64,000 bases of DNA, from contig NZ_JAPCIO010000002.1 in the NCBI RefSeq assembly GCF_025909975.1, positions 1-64,000 on the forward strand, written 5' to 3'. Numbering within the stretch: the first letter of the stretch is position 1; every line of letters starts with the position of its first letter. The translations under genes and the position numbers were made by a program. The notes under the pieces were generated by a model. The model was not told the origin of the DNA, made no database searches, and saw only the letters and a list, made by a program, of their open reading frames with translations. The DNA comes from Flavobacterium lacisediminis. Its GTDB lineage: Bacteria > Bacteroidota > Bacteroidia > Flavobacteriales > Flavobacteriaceae. Below, piece after piece: positions 8,461-16,246 of this stretch.

Positions 8461-9218
8461 GCTTCAGTTTCAGTAGCAGGAGCTTCAGTAGCTTCTACTT
8501 CTTTAGCTGGTAATTCGTCTTTTTCAACTTTTCTATCAGAAAGACCTTCGATTAAAGCAGCAGATACTAAAGATAAAACTTTATCAATAGATTTAGAAGC
8601 ATCATCATTAGCAGGAATAACGAAATCAATTGGACGTGGATCCGAGTTCGTATCTACCATTGCGAAAACTGGAATGTTTAATTTTTGTGCTTCTTTAATT
8701 GCAATATGCTCAGCTTTAACGTCTACTACAAAAAGAGCTGCTGGAAGTCTAGACATGTCAGCAATAGAACCTAAGTTTTTCTCTAATTTAGCACGTAAAC
8801 GATCTACTTGTAATCTTTCTTTTTTAGATAAAGTCATGAAAGTACCGTCTTTCTTCATTCTATCAATAGAAGCCATTTTTTTAACAGCTTTACGGATAGT
8901 TACGAAGTTAGTTAACATACCACCTGGCCATCTTTCAGTGATGTAAGGCATGTTACATGCAGCTGCTTTCTCAGCAACGATATCTTTTGCTTGTTTTTTG
9001 GTAGCAACGAATAATACTTTTCTACCAGATGCAGCAATTTTTTTCAAAGCTTCGTTAGCTTCTTCAATTTTAGCTGCAGTTTTATATAGGTTAATGATAT
9101 GAATACCATTACGCTCCATATAAATGTAAGGAGCCATGTTTGGATCCCATTTACGAGTCATGTGTCCGAAATGTACACCTGCTTCTAATAACTCTTTAAC
9201 GTCAATTTTGTTTGCCAT
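8457..9218 (-). CDS. rpsB: 30S ribosomal protein S2
   Basis: 253 residues. uS2 is a structural protein of the small subunit that helps assemble S1 or the platform region. The start MANKIDVKELLEAGVHFGH and the segments WDPNMAPYIY, RWPGGMLTN and DTNSDP are diagnostic. The C-terminus carries a species-specific acidic tail rich in Glu, Ala and Pro after about residue 230. It lies between rpsI and tsf. The 175-nt leader holds a hairpin (9248-9284) that could regulate it. Confidence 0.98.
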   Translation of the reverse strand: MANKIDVKELLEAGVHFGHMTRKWDPNMAPYIYMERNGIHIINLYKTAAKIEEANEALKKIAASGRKVLFVATKKQAKDIVAEKAAACNMPYITERWPGGMLTNFVTIRKAVKKMASIDRMKKDGTFMTLSKKERLQVDRLRAKLEKNLGSIADMSRLPAALFVVDVKAEHIAIKEAQKLNIPVFAMVDTNSDPRPIDFVIPANDDASKSIDKVLSLVSAALIEGLSDRKVEKDELPAKEVEATEAPATETEA

Positions 9219-9247
9219 TGTGTAATAGTTTACGTTCCGTGATTAGC

Positions 9248-9284
9248 AATTTTCAAGTAGTCACTTGCGTTGGTCTTGAAAATT
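9248..9284 (-). promoter_or_regulatory. candidate rpsB leader hairpin with two alternative pairings
   Basis: Perfect 10-bp arms (9248-9257 and 9275-9284, AATTTTCAAG / CTTGAAAATT) lie about 30 nt before the rpsB start. A competing smaller stem, CAAGT/ACTTG (9254-9258 and 9263-9267), shares part of the first arm, so the two folds are mutually exclusive. Position and design fit an autoregulatory ribosomal-protein leader. This is inferred, as I cannot match it to a named family. Confidence 0.5.
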
Positions 9285-9393
9285 TAGATGCTAAACTAAT
9301 TCCCTTTTTACAAGGAATATCGACAACTTTGTTTTTAATTCAATTTTAATTGTAAAAATGTATCTGAAAAAATATTCTGATAAATATCGAATA

Positions 9394-9780
9394 TTAACGT
9401 TTCGAGAATTGGAATCTCTTACGTGCTTTTTTCTGACCGAATTTTTTACGTTCAACCATTCTAGGATCTCTTGTTAATAATCCTTCTGGTTTAAGGATAG
9501 CTCTGTTTTCAGCCTCAACTTCACACATTGCTCTTGCAATAGCCATTCTCACAGCTTCTGCTTGTCCTGTTGAACCACCACCATATACGTTTACTTTAAC
9601 GTCAAAGTTTGATGCATTTTCTGTCATAGACATTGGTTGCATAACTTTGTACTGTAAAGTTGCAGTTGGGAAGTAGTTAGTGAATTCTCTTTTGTTAACA
9701 GTGATTTTTCCTGTTCCTTCTGAAACATAAACACGTGCAACAGCGCATTTTCTTCTACCGATTTTGTGAATAACTCCCAT
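9394..9780 (-). CDS. rpsI: 30S ribosomal protein S9
   Basis: 128 residues. uS9 contacts the P-site tRNA through its C-terminal tail, which here ends in the expected KKARKRFQFSKR. The start HKIGRRKCAVARVY and the GGGSTGQAEAVRMAIARA segment are family hallmarks. Its ATG overlaps the rplM stop codon (TAATG), giving translational coupling in the conserved rplM-rpsI pair. Confidence 0.98.
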   Translation of the reverse strand: MGVIHKIGRRKCAVARVYVSEGTGKITVNKREFTNYFPTATLQYKVMQPMSMTENASNFDVKVNVYGGGSTGQAEAVRMAIARAMCEVEAENRAILKPEGLLTRDPRMVERKKFGQKKARKRFQFSKR

Positions 9781-10235
9781 TACTTAAGATCGTTTAGGTT
9801 AACGGTTTTAGGTGTTTGAGCAGCATGTTTGTGCTCAGAACCTACATATACATTTAAATTACGGAATAATTCAGCACCTAATTTGTTTTTAGGTAACATT
9901 CCTTTGATAGCTTTTTCTACTAATAATGCAGGGTTTTTTTGTTGCATTACTTTAGCAGTTAAAGTTCTTTGACCTCCTGGGTAACCTGTGTGTCTGATGT
10001 ACGTTTTGTCATCTAACTTGTTACCAGTAAGGTTGATTTTTTCTGCGTTGATAACAATTACGTTATCTCCACAATCAACGTGCGGTGTATAACTTGGCTT
10101 GTATTTACCTCTTAAAAGCATTGCTACTTTTGTAGATAAACGACCTAAGTTATGCCCTTCAGCGTCCACAACAATCCACTGCTTGTCTGCAGTTGCTTTG
10201 TTGGCTGATACTGTTTTGTAGCTTAATGTGTTCAC
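9780..10235 (-). CDS. rplM: 50S ribosomal protein L13
   Basis: 151 residues. uL13 is an early-assembly protein of the large subunit. Hallmarks are WIVVDAEGHNLGRLST near the N-terminus, LRGKYKPSYTPHVDCGD, and the GMLPKNKLG motif near residue 115. It is the first gene of rplM-rpsI-rpsB-tsf, transcribed from the well-formed promoter 10281-10311. It is divergent from the LacI-type regulator. Confidence 0.98.
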   Translation of the reverse strand: MNTLSYKTVSANKATADKQWIVVDAEGHNLGRLSTKVAMLLRGKYKPSYTPHVDCGDNVIVINAEKINLTGNKLDDKTYIRHTGYPGGQRTLTAKVMQQKNPALLVEKAIKGMLPKNKLGAELFRNLNVYVGSEHKHAAQTPKTVNLNDLK

Positions 10236-10280
10236 AATAATTAATTTAAATTAAACATTCCATTCCCAATAAAGGGAGTG

Positions 10281-10311
10281 CAAAAGTACAATTATTTATT
10301 AGATTTGCAAA
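10281..10311 (-). promoter_or_regulatory. promoter of rplM operon (TTTG - 19 nt - TACTTTTG)
   Basis: On the minus strand TTTG (10308-10311) is followed after exactly 19 nt by TACTTTTG (10281-10288), matching the Bacteroidota sigma-A consensus at both boxes. The predicted transcription start is near 10275, about 40 nt upstream of the rplM start. Confidence 0.85.
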
Positions 10312-10432
10312 CCCCTTATAGAAAATATTATTTTTTCTAATTTATTAAAGTCCATACCATTATGTAAAATTCGAGTGGAGTTGTTTTTTTTAATTCAAGA
10401 AATACACTATTTTTACCTCTTAACTGATATTT

Positions 10433-11458
10433 ATGAAAGCAAAAGCAACTCTAAAACAAATTGCCCTAGAATTTGGCGTATCAATATCTACTGTTTCTAA
10501 AGCATTAAGTGATAGTCCAGAAATCAGTGAAGCTACCAAAATAAAAATTCAAGAGTATGCCGCTTTGCAGAATTACAAACCTAATAGTATTGCCAAGAAT
10601 TTAAAAAATCAGCGTACTAATACTATAGGTGTAATTATTCCTAATATTTTAAATCCATTTTTTGCGAAAGTTTTCAGTGGTATTGAAAAAGAAGCTTTAT
10701 CAAAAGGGTATAATGTGATTACCGGAATTTCAAATGAATCTTTCAATAAAGAGCAGCAAGTTATGGACATGTTGAACAATGGAACTATTGATGGTTTCAT
10801 TGTGGCTATTGCTGAAGAAACGCAATCCTTAAAAGAGTATAAACATTTTAAAGATATCATGAATAGCGGAACGCCTATCGTTATGTTTGATAGAGTAGCC
10901 GATGGTATTAACTGCGATAAAGTGGTGGTAGACGATTTTGATTCGGCTTATGATGCTACTTCGCATTTGATAAAATTGGGAAGTAAAAAAATCGCTTTAC
11001 TTTCTACGATAAATAATTTGAGTGTTGGAAAATTGCGTTTAGAAGGTTACCAAAAAGCCATTTCCGATGGGAATATGCCAATTGATAATAAGTTAATTAT
11101 TTTAGAAACTTCAATTGAAGATTTCGATTTGAAATTACAAGAGTTAATTGCTTCTAAAAAGATGGATGCTATTTTTGCTTTGGACGAACACAGTGCAACA
11201 GCTGCTATGAAAATGGCGCTTAAAAAAGGAATCAAAATTCCAGAAGAGTTAAATATTATTGGTTTTGCCGATGGTGTTTGGTCAAGACGATTAACTCCGA
11301 GTTTATCTACGGTAAGTCAACACGCACCGGAAATTGGAGCCAAAGCTGCAGAACTGTTAATTCACAAACTTAATTCTAAAGACGAGTTTTACCAACCGAA
11401 AACTGTCGTAATTAAAACGGAGTTGCGTCAGAGAGAATCTACTAGGAAATTGAATTAA
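10433..11458 (+). CDS. LacI/GalR-family transcriptional regulator
   Basis: 341 residues. The N-terminal helix-turn-helix (about residues 5-30, with TLKQIALEFGVSISTVSKAL) and hinge NYKPNSIAKNLK are followed by a periplasmic-binding-like effector domain beginning TIGVIIPNILNPFF. Such proteins bind palindromic operators and are released by a sugar or related ligand. The neighbouring genes do not identify the ligand: no transporter or glycosidase is adjacent, so it may control distant genes. It is divergent from rplM. The upstream region has a weak TTG...TATTTTTA pair (10381-10415) with longer spacing than usual. Confidence 0.92.
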   Translation: MKAKATLKQIALEFGVSISTVSKALSDSPEISEATKIKIQEYAALQNYKPNSIAKNLKNQRTNTIGVIIPNILNPFFAKVFSGIEKEALSKGYNVITGISNESFNKEQQVMDMLNNGTIDGFIVAIAEETQSLKEYKHFKDIMNSGTPIVMFDRVADGINCDKVVVDDFDSAYDATSHLIKLGSKKIALLSTINNLSVGKLRLEGYQKAISDGNMPIDNKLIILETSIEDFDLKLQELIASKKMDAIFALDEHSATAAMKMALKKGIKIPEELNIIGFADGVWSRRLTPSLSTVSQHAPEIGAKAAELLIHKLNSKDEFYQPKTVVIKTELRQRESTRKLN

Positions 11459-11473
11459 TTTAGAAAATATATT

Positions 11474-12124
11474 ATGAGAGTTTTAAATTTCTACTTTGTA
11501 ATTTTGGTTATAATCTTGATTTTTAGTTGTAGCGAAAAGGCTCAAAATAATATAATCGCAAAAGATAGCACAACAATCAATCAATCAAATATTGATAGCA
11601 CAGAATTAACAAATCTTGTTAGGCAAGTTTATGAGTGGCACATGAATAACGAAACTGAGGATTTTCCTTATAAATATGAGGATGAACGAGATAGTATTTT
11701 TATTGGAATAGACTGGGATAAATATCAAAACAATACCGAGGTTTTCAAAATGACTAATTTCTTCAGCATCGAATTCTTGAACAAACACAAAGAAATAGCT
11801 AAAAATATAGATGCTTCAATTAGGAAAGCAGACTTAAAATGGAGAAATAGGAATGATGGAATATCACTTTGGGAAACTGGTGCTGATGATTGGTGCGGCT
11901 GTCAAGATTATCCAGATAATTATTGGAAAACATTAACTATTGATAGTTTGGTAATAAATAAAGATATTGCCAGCTTTATTTGGACTTGGGATGAACAAAT
12001 GTCTCATACCTATAGAGTAAAAGCTAATAAAGAAAATGGTAAGTGGAAAATTAATTCTCTAAATGGGTTTAAGTATTTTTACACAACTCAAGAGTATGAA
12101 AAAATGATGAAAGAGGATAATTAA
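11474..12124 (+). CDS. predicted lipoprotein of unknown function
   Basis: 216 residues. A lipoprotein signal is visible: an N-terminal hydrophobic stretch followed by IFSC, with Cys at about residue 19 as the lipidation site. The mature part is polar and rich in Asp, Asn and Trp, including a DDWCGCQDYPDNYW segment and a C-terminal beta-like part (RVKANKENGKWKINSL). That suggests an NTF2-like or DUF3828-like fold, but I do not recognise the family with certainty. It starts 15 nt after the LacI-type gene and may be co-transcribed. No terminator is evident after it. Confidence 0.6.
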   Translation: MRVLNFYFVILVIILIFSCSEKAQNNIIAKDSTTINQSNIDSTELTNLVRQVYEWHMNNETEDFPYKYEDERDSIFIGIDWDKYQNNTEVFKMTNFFSIEFLNKHKEIAKNIDASIRKADLKWRNRNDGISLWETGADDWCGCQDYPDNYWKTLTIDSLVINKDIASFIWTWDEQMSHTYRVKANKENGKWKINSLNGFKYFYTTQEYEKMMKEDN

Positions 12125-12168
12125 AATCTAAAGAGTATTAATTTAAATATTCAATTTGGAAATTTATT

Positions 12169-12879
12169 TTAATTCTGCATCTTCTTATCATCCTTCCAAG
12201 TAATATAACCCAAAATCGCATTGAACATATAAAACACATATTTTGCTGTGTTGGCAATGTTCATCAGCATTACATTTTGTACAATTTTGAATAAATTATA
12301 TACTTGCCAATTGATCCAATTGTCGGGATACATTCTACCTATATTAAATGTGCCACCAAAACTAATTCCGGCCGGAATAGCAATGGCAAAAAATAATTTC
12401 CAATCAATCGCTTTGTCTGAAAATGTAGTGAAAGCAATGTAATTCAGTACTAGTGAAAGGAGTAAGCCTATTGCCATATTTCGGAAAAAGATACCATCAA
12501 TCGCATTCAAATATTGTTTTTTCTTCCAAATTCTAAAGGCAAAATAGTTTCCAAAAAACGAAACAGGATACGTTAAAATCGCACCGATATTTCCTAAAAG
12601 AAAATCGATACTTCCACTTAATAAGGTATTACAAGTACTAATTAAATTTCCAATGTTGTTTTTCTTGGTGACCAATCGAGTCGCCATCATGGATAAGCAA
12701 GTGTTTAAAATCGAAAAGTAACCCAAGTAAAACGAGTAATTCTTTCCATCGAAACTAAAATCGTAAGTAGTTTTATAATATTCTAAATACACCGAAACGC
12801 CCACCACCAAAACCACTCCAATGATATCGAGATATTTACTATTGGTAATACTTTTGATGGTAGCGAGGGTGTTCTGCAT
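12169..12879 (-). CDS. multi-pass inner-membrane protein (weak PnuC-like resemblance)
   Basis: 236 residues with about six to seven hydrophobic segments, short polar loops and a lysine-rich end. The arrangement and the FFGNYFAFRIWKKKQ loop recall PnuC-type vitamin-precursor transporters, but no decisive motif is visible. The gene begins 1 nt after the serine hydrolase stop, so it is very likely co-transcribed as the last gene of the SdpR-SdpI-hydrolase cluster. Transport of nicotinamide riboside would be speculation; call it an unassigned membrane protein. Confidence 0.55.
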   Translation of the reverse strand: MQNTLATIKSITNSKYLDIIGVVLVVGVSVYLEYYKTTYDFSFDGKNYSFYLGYFSILNTCLSMMATRLVTKKNNIGNLISTCNTLLSGSIDFLLGNIGAILTYPVSFFGNYFAFRIWKKKQYLNAIDGIFFRNMAIGLLLSLVLNYIAFTTFSDKAIDWKLFFAIAIPAGISFGGTFNIGRMYPDNWINWQVYNLFKIVQNVMLMNIANTAKYVFYMFNAILGYITWKDDKKMQN

Positions 12880-12880
12880 A

Positions 12881-14188
12881 TTATTCTTTTGTAAAGTTAA
12901 ACTTCATTCCGCCCTGATTTAGTACAAAAGTGTTGTCACCAAATACCATTTCAATTCCAGCTCCTGTAAATACAAAAGTATTTTCTTTTTTAAAGGTTAA
13001 GGGAAATGCGCTTTGACCAGTTGCTTGGGCTAATAATTCCCCATTTTTTTCTGTAACAGTTATTTTTAAAGGTAAATCTTTAGATGCATAAGTTCCTGTG
13101 TATTTTACTAATTCCTTTGCGTCTATTTTTGTAAAAACAGGAAATGGGAAAGGCATTTTATAATAGATACTTAAGATTCCTATCATAATGTCGTTTCGGT
13201 TGAAATTTTCGCCATTTACAATTAAGGAAACTCCTAATTTTTCTGTTGGATAATAACCAACAACTGCTCTAAAACTTTCTATTCCGCCCGTGTGACCATA
13301 AAAACGTCTTTCTCCAAACGGAAATTGCACTAAAGCTTTTCCATAACCATCTTTGATTTCTTTCATTTGTTCTAAAGAAGCGGGTTTTACTAATTTTCCT
13401 TCAAAAAGTGCATACATAAATCGGGTTAAATCGGCAGGAGTTGAAATGATGGCTCCGGCTGAATAGGCAATCGAATTATCCCATTCTTCAATTTTCCCCC
13501 ATGTTTCTCCGTTGAACATATAAGAATAACTTTCATTATTTGCTGAGTTAATCTTTTCTTGAGGAAAATAGGTATTGGTTAATTCTGCTTTTTTTGAAAT
13601 TCTATTTTGAACGTTTTCAGCATATGATTTTTTAGTAATCGATTCGATGATATAGCCTAATAAACTGTAATTTGAGTTGCTATATTCGTGTTTTGTTCCA
13701 GGTTCGAATAACGGTTGATAAGCAGTTATCTTGTTAATCATTTCTTCTTTTGTATGAAGACGATAAATGTTTTGCCCAGTTATGGTATCACCATTAAGGT
13801 AGTCTACAATTCCTGTTCTATGGTGCAATAAGTCGTAAATCGAAATTTTTTCAGCATTTGGGATTTTTGGGTAAAATCGATTCAGTTTGGTTTGAAGTGT
13901 TAGTTTTTTTTCTTCAATCAATTGCATGATTATTACCGCTGTAAATGTTTTGGTAATTGAGCCTATTTTATATTTCGTTAAGCGATCGGCTTTAATTCCT
14001 TTTTCAACATCAGCAAAACCATAGGCTTTATTGAAAACAACGTTTTCACCTTCACGAATGGTTAACGAACCCATAAATTTGTTATTGCTATTTAAATAGG
14101 TTAGTAAACTATCTATTTTTTCAAATTTTTCTTGTCCAAAAGTGAAAGTAGAAATGGCAAATACAAAAAGTAATAGTAATTTCTTCAT
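12881..14188 (-). CDS. secreted serine hydrolase, class C beta-lactamase/PBP-like
   Basis: 435 residues with an N-terminal signal peptide (ending near FTFGQ, residue 19). The Ser-x-x-Lys catalytic motif is SITK at residues 77-80, the Tyr-x-Asn motif is YSN within HEYSNSNY, and GHTGG supplies the third motif of the family. The enzyme domain covers about residues 25-345. The rest, from about 350, is a small beta-rich C-terminal domain common in Bacteroidota members. Family members are D-amino-peptidases, esterases or beta-lactamase homologues acting in the periplasm. The substrate is unknown. It is preceded by SdpI-like and followed at 1 nt by a membrane protein. Confidence 0.88.
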   Translation of the reverse strand: MKKLLLLFVFAISTFTFGQEKFEKIDSLLTYLNSNNKFMGSLTIREGENVVFNKAYGFADVEKGIKADRLTKYKIGSITKTFTAVIIMQLIEEKKLTLQTKLNRFYPKIPNAEKISIYDLLHHRTGIVDYLNGDTITGQNIYRLHTKEEMINKITAYQPLFEPGTKHEYSNSNYSLLGYIIESITKKSYAENVQNRISKKAELTNTYFPQEKINSANNESYSYMFNGETWGKIEEWDNSIAYSAGAIISTPADLTRFMYALFEGKLVKPASLEQMKEIKDGYGKALVQFPFGERRFYGHTGGIESFRAVVGYYPTEKLGVSLIVNGENFNRNDIMIGILSIYYKMPFPFPVFTKIDAKELVKYTGTYASKDLPLKITVTEKNGELLAQATGQSAFPLTFKKENTFVFTGAGIEMVFGDNTFVLNQGGMKFNFTKE

Positions 14189-14229
14189 GATTTTTTGTTT
14201 TACTAATTAGTAGTTGAGATTTTATTTTG

Positions 14230-14871
14230 TTACTGATTTTTGATTTTTTTGAATTCTAAATAGGAATAAACAATCGGAACAATTGTAATAACGGCAGTAA
14301 TTCCTAAAAAAGTATACAATTGCATTTCGTTTGGTAACAAAAATGTAAACGCCATTAAAAGTCCGCCTACGAACCATAGTTTCCCACCTAGAATATGTGT
14401 TTTTTTCCAAACTTCTTCGTTTTCTAATGTCCAAGGGGTTTTGATTCCAATGAAATAATTCGGTTTTATGGTTTTGAAATAATTACCTAAAAAAGCAAAA
14501 AGCAAGCCAATAATTGCAAACACAAATCCAGGATTACTGCTTTTTTGTTGCACACTGTACAAAATAAAAACCGCTAAACCCGACATGAATAAAGTAAGAA
14601 TCATTCGTAAATTATTCAGTTTGTTGCCCATGTTTTGTAATTTTTGCTTTGGATCTATGAACGGAATCACTAAAAAGATGATGTAAGTAATTCCTACCAA
14701 CATAAATAGCATGACAACCAATTCTTTTTTATCGCCATAGCGGTCAATCTCTCCAGCGCCATTCCAATGCATGGGTACTTTTTCTGGCAAACGATTCCAA
14801 ATGTAAATTAGATAAACAAAAGGAATTAATGCAATTGCTAAAAACGGAATTTCTTTTTTAAACTTCTCCAT
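14230..14871 (-). CDS. sdpI: SdpI-family membrane protein
   Basis: 213 residues with about six membrane segments. The N-terminal DUF1648-like part has the loop PEKVPMHWNGAGEIDRYGDK (about residues 30-49). The C-terminal part has GIKTPWTLENEEVWKKTH, the signature of SdpI. In Bacillus subtilis SdpI gives immunity to the SdpC toxin and sequesters the repressor SdpR at the membrane. Here the gene follows an SdpR-like repressor by 3 nt, but no SdpC-like gene is present nearby. It may act as a membrane sensor; this is inferred. The following gene, 41 nt on, is a serine hydrolase. Confidence 0.88.
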   Translation of the reverse strand: MEKFKKEIPFLAIALIPFVYLIYIWNRLPEKVPMHWNGAGEIDRYGDKKELVVMLFMLVGITYIIFLVIPFIDPKQKLQNMGNKLNNLRMILTLFMSGLAVFILYSVQQKSSNPGFVFAIIGLLFAFLGNYFKTIKPNYFIGIKTPWTLENEEVWKKTHILGGKLWFVGGLLMAFTFLLPNEMQLYTFLGITAVITIVPIVYSYLEFKKIKNQ

Positions 14872-14874
14872 ACT

Positions 14875-15129
14875 TTATTTTTTTAAGGTAATAATCCATT
14901 GTAAAATGTCGTCAACAATTGTAGTGTTTAAAGAATAGACTACAAATTGTCCTTTTTTCTCGCTCGTGACTAAATCGGCACGTTTTAAAATATCTAAATG
15001 ATGCGAAATACTGGGTTTTGAAATATGAAATTGGTCCGCAATATCGCCAGCCGTCATTTCCTGTTTGCGCAGCAATTCCAGAATATCTCTTCTGGTTTCG
15101 TCGTTTAAGGCTTTGAAAATTGCGTTCAT
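14875..15129 (-). CDS. sdpR: ArsR-type autorepressor of the SdpR family
   Basis: 84 residues, a bare winged helix-turn-helix: ALNDETRRDILELLR, then the recognition helix SKPSISHHLDILKRADLV, then a wing KKGQFVVYSL. No metal-binding cysteines are present, so it is not an ArsR metal sensor. The small size and the SdpI gene immediately behind match SdpR, which represses its own operon and is pulled to the membrane by SdpI. A perfect palindrome at 15139-15164 lies directly upstream, overlapping the likely promoter, and is the probable operator. Confidence 0.88.
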   Translation of the reverse strand: MNAIFKALNDETRRDILELLRKQEMTAGDIADQFHISKPSISHHLDILKRADLVTSEKKGQFVVYSLNTTIVDDILQWIITLKK

Positions 15130-15138
15130 ATTAATTTA

Positions 15139-15164
15139 AATATTTAGACAAATATCTAAATATT
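15139..15164 (-). promoter_or_regulatory. candidate SdpR operator palindrome
   Basis: Perfect 10-bp arms AATATTTAGA (15139-15148) and TCTAAATATT (15155-15164) with a 6-nt spacer lie 10 nt upstream of the SdpR start. On the minus strand the spacer contributes ATATTTG, close to a -7 box, so bound repressor would block RNA polymerase. Twofold-symmetric sites of about this size are usual for ArsR-type dimers. Confidence 0.7.
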
Positions 15165-15197
15165 ATTTGAAATGGCAAAATGATTGGAAGAAATTTA

Positions 15198-15620
15198 TCA
15201 CATTACATTAATTAAGAATCCAATAATTGCCAGGATTAAGGTGACAATTAATACAATTTTATTAAGTAGAATGTCTTTTCTTTTTTCAGGAAGTTTATGA
15301 TATGGATAATTAATTTCCCATTTTTTTGTTTCAGCAAACTTTGTTAGCATTTTTGGTGTAATTGGAATCCTTTTAACCAATTTGTCAGGAGATTTATAAA
15401 AATATCCTCCAATGCTATTCCAACTTCCTTCTTCTTCATGATGAAAATACCATAAGAAGTTTGATATATCAACATCATATTTTTTGGAAAACTTTTCTAT
15501 TAATTCATAACAATCATCGCCGCTAATTCTTACTGTTTCAAAAATATCAGAATTCGACTGAAGATTGGATTTCCAATATTCTGTTTCAATGAAATCAATT
15601 ATTTCTTTTTCAGTAATCAT
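15198..15620 (-). CDS. DUF1493-like protein with C-terminal membrane anchor
   Basis: 140 residues. The N-terminal 100 residues contain GDDCYELIEKFSKKYDVDISNF, a YFHHEEEGSW segment and a late ITPKMLTKFAETKKW helix, the pattern of the DUF1493 family, which has a small helical fold compared with acyl carrier proteins (from memory of the family). The last 25 residues are hydrophobic, giving a tail anchor. It overlaps the preceding hypothetical gene by 11 nt. A second DUF1493-like gene is at 62761. The role is unknown. Confidence 0.65.
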   Translation of the reverse strand: MITEKEIIDFIETEYWKSNLQSNSDIFETVRISGDDCYELIEKFSKKYDVDISNFLWYFHHEEEGSWNSIGGYFYKSPDKLVKRIPITPKMLTKFAETKKWEINYPYHKLPEKRKDILLNKIVLIVTLILAIIGFLINVM

Positions 15621-16149
15621 TAAGAATCTCTTTAATCTTATCTTTTCCAGATTTACTTAATCCGCCATATTTCATGTTTGGCGAAAAAGGAATTGATTTC
15701 GTCATTCCACAACCTTCAAAACAAAGCCAAATTTTACCAACTTCAACTTCATTTTCGTCAAAAAATCTCAAAATATATTCAGATTCGTCTAAACTCCAAG
15801 TAGTTTCTCCCCAACTAAAATTTTCTGGGTTATTAAAGAAGTTTAATAGTTTAATTTTATCAGTTTCAGAAATATCTTTCGAAGTTAATCGACTTATTAA
15901 AAATTTGTTTTGATACAATTTAACCTTGGCAACTTTCTTTCTTGGGAATTTATATTCTTCATTTCCAAAATTCTCTTTATAAGCTTTTTCTTGTTCTTCC
16001 GAAGTTTTGTGCATAAAAAATGTTTTTAATTCTTCATCAGGAGTAACAATTGAATAATATTGATTTCTATCATTAATGTCATTAATCATTATAATTACTA
16101 CAGAAACTATAATGATTAAAATTATTATGATTTTCTTTAAAATTTTCAT
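15610..16149 (-). CDS. hypothetical N-anchored protein
   Basis: 179 residues. A run of about 20 Ile/Val residues near the N-terminus after MKILKK gives a membrane anchor or uncleaved signal. The rest is soluble and charged, with one pair of cysteines in CFEGCGM near residue 143. I do not recognise a family. The end overlaps the DUF1493-like gene by 11 nt, so the two form an operon. A repeat-rich gap separates it from polA upstream on the same strand. Confidence 0.6.
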   Translation of the reverse strand: MKILKKIIIILIIIVSVVIIMINDINDRNQYYSIVTPDEELKTFFMHKTSEEQEKAYKENFGNEEYKFPRKKVAKVKLYQNKFLISRLTSKDISETDKIKLLNFFNNPENFSWGETTWSLDESEYILRFFDENEVEVGKIWLCFEGCGMTKSIPFSPNMKYGGLSKSGKDKIKEILNDY

Positions 16150-16164
16150 TTAAATTAAATTATG

Positions 16165-16246
16165 AGATTTCTCCTACGTCGAAATGACAAAACTAATCCA
16201 ACTGCCAACTGCTCCCGAAGTTTCGGGATGTCCACTGACCACTTTC
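16165..16246. repeat. intergenic repeat: 7-bp units flanking a palindrome
   Basis: Between polA and the next minus-strand gene lie CCAACTG twice (16198-16211), the perfect inverted repeat TCCCGAA-GT-TTCGGGA (about 16213-16228), and CCACTGA CCACTTT (16232-16245). The 7-mers are in period 7. The preceding GAGATTTCTCCTACGTCGAA resembles an intergenic repeat that I recall as common in flavobacterial genomes. No terminator T run follows polA. Confidence 0.55.

Noticed and set aside
14222..14434. 70-codon frame within the SdpI-like gene
   Set aside because: Shifted frame of the SdpI C-terminus; the product has no plausible features.
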